Assembly: GCA_002336975.1 (NCBI GenBank)
Contig: DDFA01000096.1
Location: 732 to 47,107 of the forward strand
Direction of reading: 5' to 3'
Length of the DNA: 46,376 nucleotides
Source of the DNA: Phyllobacteriaceae bacterium UBA1940
GTDB taxonomy: Bacteria; Pseudomonadota; Alphaproteobacteria; Rhizobiales; Rhizobiaceae
Numbering within the stretch: position 1 is the stretch's first letter; each line of letters begins with the position of its first letter. Shown here in pieces: positions 1 to 7,613 of the stretch. The notes under the pieces are model-generated. The model made no database searches. It was not told where the DNA came from and worked only from the letters and a program-made list of their open reading frames with translations. The translations under genes and the position numbers were made by a program.

Positions 1-275
1 TGTTCCAGACGCCGGAGGAAGTCGCCAGGCTCGCGGTCGAGCACGACGTCCACATCGTCGGCGCGTCGTCGCTCGCCGCCGGCCACCTGACGCTGATCCC
101 GGAACTGCGCGCCGCGCTCGACAAGGCCGGCCGATCCGACATCCTCATCGTCGCCGGCGGCGTCATTCCGCCCGACGATTTCGCCGCGGTGACCAAGGCC
201 GGCGCGGCCGCCATCTTCCCGCCCGGCACCGTCATTCCCGACGCCGCCGAACAGTTGATGGACAGGCTTGGGTAA
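1..275 (+). CDS. scpA: Methylmalonyl-CoA mutase, C-terminal end (partial)
   Basis: The 5' part lies outside the window. The frame starting at base 3 gives about 90 residues up to TAA at 273-275. It matches the end of the cobalamin-binding domain of methylmalonyl-CoA mutase: a GASSLAAGH segment (the SxL motif that lines the nucleotide tail of B12), then an IVAGGVIPPDD segment (the GG motif) and a FPPGTVIPDAAE stretch typical of the C-terminus. The family interconverts methylmalonyl-CoA and succinyl-CoA in the cytoplasm, the last step of propionyl-CoA use. The lower B12 axial-ligand motif DxHxxG would lie just upstream and is not visible. Other B12 mutases share this fold, so the substrate is inferred from overall similarity. 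Confidence 0.85.
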   Translation, partial: FQTPEEVARLAVEHDVHIVGASSLAAGHLTLIPELRAALDKAGRSDILIVAGGVIPPDDFAAVTKAGAAAIFPPGTVIPDAAEQLMDRLG

Positions 276-311
276 CGCAGAGTTGCCGGCTACGGATCGA
301 GGTCGATACAC

Positions 312-1343
312 ATGAGCGGGCTGCTCGCGCTTCTTGACGACATCGCGGCGCTGGCGAAGCTCGCCGCCGCCCAGGTCGACGACCTCGCCGCGCAGACGGC
401 AAAGGTCGGCGCCAAGGTCGCGACGTCCGTCATCGACGACACCGCCAAGGCCGGCGCAAAATCGCTCGGCGTCGTCATCGACGACACCGCGGTGACGCCG
501 AAATATGTGCACAATTTGCCGGCGGCGCGCGAACTGCCGATCGTGTGGAAGATCGCCCGCGGCTCGCTGTTCAACAAGCTGGTGCTGCTGCTGCCGGCAG
601 CCCTTGCGCTCGACTGGCTGGCGCCATGGCTGATCACGCCGCTGTTGATGCTGGGCGGCGCGTATCTCAGTTTCGAGGGCGCGGAAAAAGTGTTCCACGC
701 GCTCGGCGGCCACGACGAGGAACATCACGAGGAGCCGCATTCGATCGACGCCGCGCGACTCGAGGAGGAGCGCGTTGCGGGGGCGATCAAGACCGACTTC
801 ATCCTGTCGGCCGAAATCATGACGATCGCGCTGGCGGCTATCGACGCCGAGGGTTTTGTGACCCGCGGCGTGGTGCTGGCGGCGGTCGCCGTCGGCATCA
901 CCGGCTTCGTCTACGGCGCGGTGGCGCTGCTGGTCAAAGCCGACGACGCCGGCCTGGTCATGGCTCAGTCGGGCCGGCTCGCCGCGACCCGGGCGCTGGG
1001 GCGCGGCATCGTCAAGGGCATGCCCGGGCTGATGACCGCGATCTCGACGGTTGGAACCGCCGCGATGCTGTGGGTCGGCGGCTCGATCGTGCTGCACGGC
1101 CTGCCGCAGTTCGATCTCGGCGCCCTCACCCACTGGGTCGAACATCTGGCGCAAACCGCCGGCCACGCCGTTCCCGCCGCCTCGGCTTTCGTCGAATGGA
1201 TCGTCAGCGCCGCGCTGTCCGGCGTGTTCGGGCTGGGGCTCGGCCTGGCGCTGATCCCCTTCGCCAAATATCTTTTTGGACCGCTCTGGCGGATGGGCAG
1301 CAGCTGGTGGCCCTCAAGCAAGACGGGCGACGGCAAGCATTGA
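312..1343 (+). CDS. DUF808 (YedI-like) inner-membrane protein
   Basis: 343 residues. The N-terminus MSGLLALLDDIAALAKLAA, the repeated VIDDTAxxxK segments and the AIKTDFILSAEIMTIAL segment are characteristic of the DUF808/YedI family, whose function is unknown. About four hydrophobic segments follow, near residues 90-120, 165-180, 190-215 and 240-330. A histidine- and acid-rich loop (GGHDEEHHEEPH) lies near residue 133. It starts 36 bp after the mutase gene on the same strand, so it could be co-transcribed, although the two families have no known functional link. The start is the ATG at 312; the upstream sequence has only a weak ribosome site. Confidence 0.85.
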   Translation: MSGLLALLDDIAALAKLAAAQVDDLAAQTAKVGAKVATSVIDDTAKAGAKSLGVVIDDTAVTPKYVHNLPAARELPIVWKIARGSLFNKLVLLLPAALALDWLAPWLITPLLMLGGAYLSFEGAEKVFHALGGHDEEHHEEPHSIDAARLEEERVAGAIKTDFILSAEIMTIALAAIDAEGFVTRGVVLAAVAVGITGFVYGAVALLVKADDAGLVMAQSGRLAATRALGRGIVKGMPGLMTAISTVGTAAMLWVGGSIVLHGLPQFDLGALTHWVEHLAQTAGHAVPAASAFVEWIVSAALSGVFGLGLGLALIPFAKYLFGPLWRMGSSWWPSSKTGDGKH

Positions 1344-1546
1344 GGGCGCAGACCGGCCTGAAGCGTTTCGCGATTGGATTGAAGCCTTCCGCCAGTGCAG
1401 GTCTTGGTCATTCCGCCAAATACCCCGGCTATGGTCTGATCTCATGATCCGGCCAGCCAAGCCCGGTTGATCTTCGCGTCATAGGCATATGCCTGGCGGA
1501 AATCGCATGGAGCGGCCGCGAGCCTTCGACTGTGCAGGAAGCGCGG
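1344..1546. other. Non-coding stretch before IS remnant
   Basis: Together with 1547-1872 this makes a 529-bp gap with no intact gene. I see no RNA gene, convincing promoter or terminator in 1344-1546. Possible frames here are short and have no recognisable protein character. It probably represents sequence left by insertion and decay next to the transposase remnant. Confidence 0.4.
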
Positions 1547-1800
1547 TCATGTGGCTTGGCTCATTTCGGCTCTCCTGTGCTCCCACAGGTCGTCCATGTT
1601 GATGGGCCGGTTTGCCTCGATCCCGTTTCGCTGGTTTCGGCCGCGAGGGCCGCGACGAGGCGACGGCGGCCTGGCGCACGGGGAAAGATACGCACGACAT
1701 TGGCTCTACGACGGATATCCTCGTTCGGTCGTTCCAGCACATTGGTGGATTTCGAGCGCTTGTGGCGCTGCCGTCCAGGGCGAAGATCCGGGGCTGCGCC
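1547..1800 (-). pseudogene. IS256 (Mutator) family transposase, C-terminal remnant
   Basis: On the minus strand one frame reads STNVLERPNEDIRRR followed by ANVVRIFP (about 1755-1680). This is the hallmark C-terminal block of IS256/Mutator transposases (STN-x-x-ER-x-N-x-EI-x-RR-x-x-V-x-x-FP). Near 1630 the similarity moves to a second frame, reading GIEANRPINMDDLWEHRRAE and ending at a TGA (1547-1549), which matches the usual family terminus. So the gene is 5'-truncated and frameshifted. The catalytic DDE region is missing and I could not identify terminal inverted repeats. The left edge on the minus strand (about 1800) is approximate. It sits between the mutase/DUF808 genes and the TRAP-catabolic operon. 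Confidence 0.7.
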
Positions 1801-1872
1801 GCCAGAGCCGGGCCATGCCGCGGCGATCAGGGAGCCGGCATGATCGCCAGCTCCCACAGTGTCGGCGCCGGA

Positions 1873-3171
1873 TCAGCCATATACCAGATCCGGCAGCCAG
1901 AGCGTGATCACGGGCAGCAGCACCAGCAGCGCCAGGATAACGAGTTCAGTTACAACAAAAGGCCAGACGCCCTTGTAGACCTCGGTCACGGGCACCTGAG
2001 TGACCCCCGCGACGACAAAGACGTTCATCCCCATCGGCGGCGTGATCAGCCCGATTTCGGCGGTCTTCACAAAGATCACGCCCAGCCATACCGGATCATA
2101 GCCAAGCTGGGTCATCAGCGGGAAGACCACAGGCAGCGTCAGAATCAGGATCGCCAGCTGGTCGAGGAAAAATCCGAGGATCAGCAGCAGCGCCAGAACC
2201 AGCATCAGCACTGCCCAGGACGGCAGGCCCGAGTCCGAGATCAACTGCAGGAGCATATTCGTCGTGCCGTTCAGGGCCATGAAGACGCCGATCACGGCCG
2301 AGAACCCGACAATGGTCAGGATCATCGCGCTGGCACGCGCGGCGCGGGCCGAAGCGTCCCAGAACCCGGCGAAATTGATGCGTCCAAGCAACACGCCGAT
2401 CACCAGCGCCGCCAGTGCGCCGACTGCGCCGACTTCGGTTGCCGTGATCAAGCCTGAATAGAGCGCGGCCACCATGCCAAAAAGCAACAGAAGCACGGGC
2501 CACGCATTCCTGACGGCCTCCCACCGGTCTCGCGCACTGGCGCGATGCATTGTTTGCGGCGCATAATCGGGATTTCGGCGCACCAGGATCCAGATGGTCA
2601 GAACATATCCGAGCGCTGTCAGCGCACCGGGAAGAAAACCGGCCAGAAGCAGGCGTCCGACTGACGTTTCGGTGAACACGCCAAACAGGATCAGCCCGAT
2701 ACTGGGAGGAATCATGATCGCCAGAGTTCCGACGATCGACAAAAGCGCCGCTGAAAAACGCGCATTGTAGTCATAGCGGCGCATCTCGGGGTATGCGACC
2801 GACGCCAGGGTGCTTGCCGCCGCCGTCGAAGAGCCCGATATCGCCGCCAGCAACACGCCACCGGCGACCGTGGCATACGAGATGCCGCCGCGCAGGTGCC
2901 CCAGCCAGCGGTGGCTGATCATGAACAGGTCGGAGGTGAAACGTCCGGCGCTGAGGAACTCGGCCATCAATATGAACAGCGGTACGCTCGACAGGGTATA
3001 GCTTGCGACATGCTCATATGGAGAGTGGGCGAGCACACCCGCGATTGGTCCGGGACCGACGGCGAGCCAGATGCCTGCTACGCCGGCGATCAGCATCGAG
3101 AACGCCACCGGAACGCCCAGCAGCAAGAGCAGCAAAAGCAGCCCGAATGTCAGGCCTGCGTCGGCGATCAT
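1873..3171 (-). CDS. dctM: TRAP transporter large permease (DctM type)
   Basis: 432 residues, the usual length for the 12-helix large membrane subunit of tripartite ATP-independent periplasmic transporters. It is hydrophobic throughout. A GVLLAAISGSSTAAASTLAS block near residue 105 and an IPPSIGLILFGVFTETSVG block near residue 155 are family signatures. A second conserved PPMGMNVFVV repeat lies near residue 375, reflecting the internal duplication. The family imports organic acids with sodium, fed by a periplasmic binding protein. The ATG overlaps the stop of the small permease gene by four bases (ATGA, 3168-3171), so the two are translationally coupled. The substrate cannot be read from the sequence; the adjacent CoA-pathway genes suggest a carboxylic acid. 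Confidence 0.95.
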   Translation of the reverse strand: MIADAGLTFGLLLLLLLLGVPVAFSMLIAGVAGIWLAVGPGPIAGVLAHSPYEHVASYTLSSVPLFILMAEFLSAGRFTSDLFMISHRWLGHLRGGISYATVAGGVLLAAISGSSTAAASTLASVAYPEMRRYDYNARFSAALLSIVGTLAIMIPPSIGLILFGVFTETSVGRLLLAGFLPGALTALGYVLTIWILVRRNPDYAPQTMHRASARDRWEAVRNAWPVLLLLFGMVAALYSGLITATEVGAVGALAALVIGVLLGRINFAGFWDASARAARASAMILTIVGFSAVIGVFMALNGTTNMLLQLISDSGLPSWAVLMLVLALLLILGFFLDQLAILILTLPVVFPLMTQLGYDPVWLGVIFVKTAEIGLITPPMGMNVFVVAGVTQVPVTEVYKGVWPFVVTELVILALLVLLPVITLWLPDLVYG

Positions 3172-3674
3172 GGCAGTGTCTCCGGAGATTGGGCTTCATT
3201 GTCTTCGGGGGAGATGACATCCAGCGCGAAGCGCAAGGTCAGTGTGACCGCGCCGAGCGCCACCCAGACGTAGCTGAGGTAGATCGGGAACGGGATCGCT
3301 CCCATCCGGGTTTCGCGGACGATGAACTTGTCCAACGCCTCGTGCACGGCGTACCAAGCGAAATAGGCAAAGACCGGAAGGCAGATCAGGGCGATCGCAC
3401 GGGTATAGTTGCGCCCCAGACGGTCCTTCAGCAGGTGGCTGAAGACGTCCAGCCGCACGTGGACATTCCTGGCGTAGTTCTGCGACAGGGTGGCGAACAC
3501 CAGGATCACCATAAAATAGAGGCCGGTCAGCTCAAGGTTCCCGCGTAGCGGGCTGTTGAATATGTAGCGCCCGATCGCATCGACCGAGGTCGTGACCATC
3601 ATCGCCACCAATGCCAGTGTGGCTATGGCCATCAGGCCCTTCTCAAAAAGTGACAGAATCTTGCGCATTGCCAT
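3168..3674 (-). CDS. dctQ: TRAP transporter small permease (DctQ type)
   Basis: About 168 residues with four predicted membrane segments (roughly residues 12-34, 48-70, 95-115 and 130-152), the standard DctQ layout. SLFEKGLMAIATLALVAMM and the DAIGRYIFNSPLRGNLELT segment near residue 32 are typical of the family. DctQ pairs with DctM to form the membrane unit of the TRAP importer. The frame can be read 48 codons further upstream, but that stretch is arginine-rich, crosses a GC hairpin and overlaps the binding-protein gene, so I place the start at the ATG at 3674. An ATG at 3668 is also possible. It is read between dctP (upstream) and dctM (downstream, ATGA overlap). Confidence 0.9.
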   Translation of the reverse strand: MAMRKILSLFEKGLMAIATLALVAMMVTTSVDAIGRYIFNSPLRGNLELTGLYFMVILVFATLSQNYARNVHVRLDVFSHLLKDRLGRNYTRAIALICLPVFAYFAWYAVHEALDKFIVRETRMGAIPFPIYLSYVWVALGAVTLTLRFALDVISPEDNEAQSPETLP

Positions 3675-3695
3675 CTCCGACGTGACCCAATCGTC

Positions 3696-3725
3696 GCCCC
3701 ACGCGCACGGGTTGGCGCGCGGGGC
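3696..3725 (-). other. Hairpin between dctP and dctQ
   Basis: The arms GCCCCACGCGC (3696-3706) and GCGCGCGGGGC (3715-3725) pair with one mismatch around an 8-base loop, in the 62-bp gap between the stop of dctP and the start of dctQ. There is no T-run after it in the direction of transcription, so it is not a simple intrinsic terminator. Structures at this position commonly protect the binding-protein mRNA or reduce expression of the downstream permease genes; that role is inferred here. Confidence 0.5.
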
Positions 3726-3736
3726 GGGATGCGCGC

Positions 3737-4762
3737 CTATTGCGCGGCGAGGTTGGCGCGATAGGCGGCGGCGATCTCCGCCGCCTTCGGATTGCGAGCC
3801 GATACGCGCTCGACCCATTTGGCTTCGACGGTCGACAACGCCTTGGCAATTTCGGCCAGAACCGAGTCGTTCAAGGTGATCATCTTCATGCCGGATTCAG
3901 CCAGGGTGCTCTCGGCGCGAGCATTGACGGACAGCATGGCGTCGACGCTTGCCTGACCTGTTTCGGTTCCGGCGCGCGTGATCTCCTGCTGTTCCGCGGC
4001 GCTGAGCTTTTGCCAGTCCTTCTCGGAAATCGCCTCGACGAACCCGACCGAACCCATTGCCAGGTTGGTGGTGATCGAGTGAGCGACCTCCTGGAGCTTG
4101 TAGGACGGCACCGAGGCCGTCAGCATCACCGCGCCGTCAACAGTGCCGCGTTCCAGGGCGAGATAGAGATCGCTGGTCGGCAATTCGACCGGGACCATGC
4201 CCAGCGCCGCAATCGCCTCGGCCGCGGCGGCGTGCGGGACACGGATTTTCAGCCCTGCCAGGTCCGAGAGCGAGTTGATCTGCGGACTGCCAGCCAACAG
4301 GATCTGGGTTTGCGACAGCAGAGACAGCATGATTGGCCGTACGCCGCGGGGCAAAAACTCTGATTCAAGCAAATGATCCTGGATAAGCCGCCAGTAGGCG
4401 TTGTAGCCGGCGCGGAGATCGGTGAAAGCGCCCGGAATCTCGATGATCGTCGACATCGGCAGCGTGTCGCCCACATAGCCGATGCCAACCATCCCCATAT
4501 TGGCGATGCCGCTGGTGATGGCGTCCAGAGTGCCCTGGGCGCTGGCCAACTGGCCTCCCGGAAAATTCTGCACCGTAACCGCGCCGTCGGTGTATTTGGC
4601 GATCCGTTCGAAGAACGGTTCCAGCATAAGCTTGGTGCCGAAATGGCTCGGCGGCAGGTAGGATGCGTTACGCAACTCGGTCGCATCGGCCATCGTCGGC
4701 GCAGCCATTGCAAGCGCAAGCGCGGCGACCGCCGCCTTGATCGTATTGTTCAGATAGTTCAT
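3737..4762 (-). CDS. dctP: TRAP transporter substrate-binding protein (DctP type)
   Basis: 341 residues, with a Sec signal peptide (about residues 1-27: a lysine after MNYLNNTI, a hydrophobic AAVAALALAMAAP core, then MADA at the probable cleavage site). The mature part has the DctP fold features: FFERIAKYTDGAVTVQNFPG, then a GIANMGMVGIGY segment, and a LKIRVPHAAAAEAIAALGMV segment near residue 170 whose arginine normally salt-bridges the substrate carboxylate in this family. It captures the ligand in the periplasm and hands it to DctQM. The gene starts 24 bp after the upstream crotonase gene, with a GGGAGAAG ribosome site, and is followed by a hairpin before dctQ. The ligand is probably an organic acid but cannot be named. 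Confidence 0.93.
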   Translation of the reverse strand: MNYLNNTIKAAVAALALAMAAPTMADATELRNASYLPPSHFGTKLMLEPFFERIAKYTDGAVTVQNFPGGQLASAQGTLDAITSGIANMGMVGIGYVGDTLPMSTIIEIPGAFTDLRAGYNAYWRLIQDHLLESEFLPRGVRPIMLSLLSQTQILLAGSPQINSLSDLAGLKIRVPHAAAAEAIAALGMVPVELPTSDLYLALERGTVDGAVMLTASVPSYKLQEVAHSITTNLAMGSVGFVEAISEKDWQKLSAAEQQEITRAGTETGQASVDAMLSVNARAESTLAESGMKMITLNDSVLAEIAKALSTVEAKWVERVSARNPKAAEIAAAYRANLAAQ

Positions 4763-4786
4763 CGAGTTCTTCTCCCAAGAAATTGA

Positions 4787-5572
4787 TCAGCGGCCGTTGA
4801 ACCTAGGTTGCCGCTTCTCCAGAAATGCACTTAGACCTTCGATCCGGTCCTCACTCGCATAAGGGTCAGGACCGACATTCAGCCGCAGCGCCGCCGCCAG
4901 TGGCAGACCCATCGACTTGGTCGCCGTTTCCTTGACCCTTCGAACGGTCAGTGGGGCGTTGGCGGCAATCGCCGCTGCAAGCACGCGAACCGCCTCGCGC
5001 ACCTCATCGGAGGGCAAGACGCGGTTGAAGAAGCCATGTCGGGCGCCCTCTTGCGGCTCCAGCTGACGGCCGGAATAGAGCAGTTCGAGCGCCAACGCAT
5101 GGGGCAGCAGGCGGGGCAGCATGACCGAAGCAAAATTTGCGCCCATGCCGACCTTGGCCTCGGGCGTCGCAAAGGAAAGGGTATCTGTTGCAAACCGCAG
5201 GTCGCAGGCCATGGCAAGTTCAGCGCCCGCCCCCATCGCAACGCCTTCGAGGCAGGCGATGGTGGGCTTGGACAATTCCAGCACCCGCTCGAACGGATTG
5301 CGCATATCGCCCTTCATAGGCGCCGGAAAGCGCGTCTCGCCCGACTCCATCACCGCCTTGATATCGATGCCGGCGCAAAAGGCCCGCCGGCCGGCGCCGG
5401 AGATCACGACGACCCGCACGTCGTCGCGCCCGTCCGCCTCCTCGGCCAGCGCCGCCAGCGCCAGAAACCCGGCGGGGGCAAGCGCATTCATCCGCGCCGG
5501 GCGATCGATTTCGATCCAGGCGACGGCGTCGGTGACGGAAATGGTGAGCCCGTGATCGGCTGGCGTCGTCAT
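4787..5572 (-). CDS. Enoyl-CoA hydratase/isomerase family protein (both catalytic Glu present)
   Basis: 261 residues, normal crotonase length. The oxyanion-hole segment RRAFCAGIDIKA is near residue 63 and the second glycine-rich segment GVAMGAGAELAMACDLRF near residue 110. Aligned by eye with rat mitochondrial enoyl-CoA hydratase, both acid/base glutamates are kept: E118 (in GAELAM) and E138 (in FATPEAKVGMG). That fits hydration of an enoyl-CoA, although isomerases and hydrolases share the scaffold. The ribosome site GGGAG lies about nine bases before the ATG. It follows the CaiB-type gene by 11 bp and precedes dctP by 24 bp, so it belongs to one operon with the transporter. Exact substrate unknown. 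Confidence 0.9.
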   Translation of the reverse strand: MTTPADHGLTISVTDAVAWIEIDRPARMNALAPAGFLALAALAEEADGRDDVRVVVISGAGRRAFCAGIDIKAVMESGETRFPAPMKGDMRNPFERVLELSKPTIACLEGVAMGAGAELAMACDLRFATDTLSFATPEAKVGMGANFASVMLPRLLPHALALELLYSGRQLEPQEGARHGFFNRVLPSDEVREAVRVLAAAIAANAPLTVRRVKETATKSMGLPLAAALRLNVGPDPYASEDRIEGLSAFLEKRQPRFNGR

Positions 5573-5583
5573 ATCATTTCTCC

Positions 5584-6816
5584 CTATTCGTCCGCGACGA
5601 TGGGCCTGCGCCGGCGCACGATGCCGCCCTCGGCCTCGAACCGGGCGATGTCCGGCGCCGACATGCCCGCCTCGGCCAGCACCTCGTCGGTGTGAGCGGC
5701 AAAATGCGGCGGGGTCGCGTGAATGGCGCCGGGCGTGCGCAAGAAGGCCATAGGCAGTCCAGTACCCTGATAGTCGGGCATCTGGACGTGCATTCCGTTC
5801 GCAGCGACCTGCGGATGGTTGAACACCTGTTCAAGGTTCAGGAACGGGCCCGCAGCCAGCCCGGCGTTGAGAATCTCCATTGCCAGGTCGTTGGAGGAGC
5901 GGTCGCGCGTTTGCAGGCTGATGAGTTCGTCCAGCGCCTCGCGATTCTCGACCCTGTCCACACTCGTGCGGAACCGCGGGTCGCGCGCCAGTTCCGGAGC
6001 GCCCAGCACCGCCATCAACTTGGCGAAGGACCGGTCGTTCCCCGCACCGGTGAACACGAGCCCGTCCGAACAGGGGTAAGCGGCGTAAGGCGCAACCCAG
6101 GCCTCGGCGTTGCCGGTCGGACGCGGAATCTTGCCGGTGGCCATCCATGCCGCGGATGCTGGGTGCAGCATGGTCAGTCCGACATTGTAGAGACTGACGC
6201 CGACATGCTGGCCAACGCCGGACCGCCCACGCTCGAGCAACGCCATCAGGATCGCATTGACCGCGGACAGTCCGGTCGCATGGTCGATCAGCGGAAGGCC
6301 GATCTTGGTGCCGTCGCTGTTTGCCGCGCCGTTGATGGAGGCGAGCCCGACAAAGCCCTGCACGGCAACGTCATAGCCGGCCATGCCCGCCAGCGGGCCG
6401 GTATTGCCGAAACCGGTAATAGTGCACTGCACCAGGCGTGGAAACCGTTTGGACAGAACCTCCTCATAGCCCAACCCCCAGCGAGGCATGGTTCCCAGCT
6501 TGAAGTTGTGGATCAGGACGTCGGCTCCCTCCAAGAGCCGGAGCAGCACCTCACGCCCGGCTTCCTTGCCCAGATCAATCGCAATCGACCGCTTGTTGCG
6601 GTTCAGGCCGTTGAAATAGGTCGAACGGTCTTCGTCCAGCCGCGTGCCCCAGTTACGGGTCTCGTCGCCGACGGGAGGTTCGACCTTGACGACATCGGCG
6701 CCCTGGTCGGCCAGGGTCTGAGTGCACAAGGGGCCGGCATAGACGCGGGTCAGGTCGATCACCCGAATGCCGGCAAGAGGCCCCTGGAAAATGTGTGCGT
6801 CGCTATGTTCGTTCAA
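5584..6816 (-). CDS. CaiB/BaiF (family III) CoA-transferase
   Basis: About 410 residues. The opening GPLAGIRVIDLTRVYAGP, then LADQGADVVKVEPP and the NKRSIAIDL block, are strong family III CoA-transferase signatures. The family's catalytic aspartate is expected in AGYDVAVQGF, near residue 149. The enzyme would move CoA from an acyl-CoA donor to a free acid, activating the imported substrate for the neighbouring dehydrogenase and crotonases. I choose a TTG start at 6816: it has GAGGGAGGAACCA directly upstream and lies 13 bp after the previous stop, whereas a longer frame would run back into that gene. At 410 residues it is a single-domain form, unlike the double-length DddD type. Donor and acceptor are unknown. 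Confidence 0.9.
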   Translation of the reverse strand: MNEHSDAHIFQGPLAGIRVIDLTRVYAGPLCTQTLADQGADVVKVEPPVGDETRNWGTRLDEDRSTYFNGLNRNKRSIAIDLGKEAGREVLLRLLEGADVLIHNFKLGTMPRWGLGYEEVLSKRFPRLVQCTITGFGNTGPLAGMAGYDVAVQGFVGLASINGAANSDGTKIGLPLIDHATGLSAVNAILMALLERGRSGVGQHVGVSLYNVGLTMLHPASAAWMATGKIPRPTGNAEAWVAPYAAYPCSDGLVFTGAGNDRSFAKLMAVLGAPELARDPRFRTSVDRVENREALDELISLQTRDRSSNDLAMEILNAGLAAGPFLNLEQVFNHPQVAANGMHVQMPDYQGTGLPMAFLRTPGAIHATPPHFAAHTDEVLAEAGMSAPDIARFEAEGGIVRRRRPIVADE

Positions 6817-6829
6817 TGGTTCCTCCCTC

Positions 6830-7609
6830 TCATTTGCCGGTGAAATGCGGCGTGCGCCGCTCGGATGCAGCGCGAACGCCCTCAAGGAAATCAGCGGTCT
6901 TCATGTGGTCGCCCTGCAGGGCCAGTTCGTGCGCCAGCGTCGCGCGCACATCGTCGGCAAGCCCGCGGCGCAGTGTCCGCCGCATGTCCTGCACGGCGCG
7001 CGGTGCGCCGGCGGCGATCTTCGTGGCCAGGTCCAGCGCCGCCTGCCGTTCCTCGCCGGCGGCGACCAGGCTGTCGGCAAGTCCCAGTTCAAACGCCTCG
7101 GCGCCGCTCAATCGATCCCCGGTATAGAGCATCCTGGCGGCCGCATTCGCGCCGACAACGCGCGGCAGGGTCGTGCTGATGCCAAAGCCGCAGTGCATTC
7201 CGAGCACTGCGAAATTGGCGGAGAACCGCGCGGCTTCGCTGGCAACCCGGAAATCGGCGGCCAGCGCCAGCCCCAGTCCGCCGCCGATGGCCCCGCCCTG
7301 CACCGACGCGACCACCGGGGTGCCTATCTCAAATAGTCCGATGGCGCGGGAATAGAGCTTGGTCGCGACTTCCAGCGCCTGGTCGGGATCTACGCCTGAT
7401 CCGAAATCTGCGCCCGCGCAGAACACCTTGCCGGAAGCTGCCAGAACGATCGCCCGGCATTCGGGGTCGGCGTCAAGCGCCTGCATCCGCTGCAGCAGGG
7501 TCTCGATCAGCGCCAGGTCAAAGAAGTTGACCGGCGGACGATTGATTTCGACCAGTGCGACTGCGCCTCTGCGCTCGATCAGAACCTCTTTTTCGAGATG
7601 CCGCGCCAT
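6830..7609 (-). CDS. Crotonase-family protein lacking both usual catalytic Glu
   Basis: 259 residues with a clear crotonase fold: KVFCAGADFGSG (first oxyanion-hole strand, near residue 61) and QGGAIGGGLGLALAADFRV (near residue 104). Aligned by eye to rat enoyl-CoA hydratase, the residue matching E144 is G113 (in GGGLGLAL) and the one matching E164 is F133 (in FSANFAVLG). A normal water-adding mechanism is therefore unlikely; other crotonases of this kind are isomerases, lyases, hydrolases, or use a different base. It starts four bases after the acyl-CoA dehydrogenase stop and precedes the CoA-transferase by 13 bp, so it is tightly operonic. The general family is certain, the reaction is not. 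Confidence 0.88.
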   Translation of the reverse strand: MARHLEKEVLIERRGAVALVEINRPPVNFFDLALIETLLQRMQALDADPECRAIVLAASGKVFCAGADFGSGVDPDQALEVATKLYSRAIGLFEIGTPVVASVQGGAIGGGLGLALAADFRVASEAARFSANFAVLGMHCGFGISTTLPRVVGANAAARMLYTGDRLSGAEAFELGLADSLVAAGEERQAALDLATKIAAGAPRAVQDMRRTLRRGLADDVRATLAHELALQGDHMKTADFLEGVRAASERRTPHFTGK

Positions 7610-7613
7610 TGCG

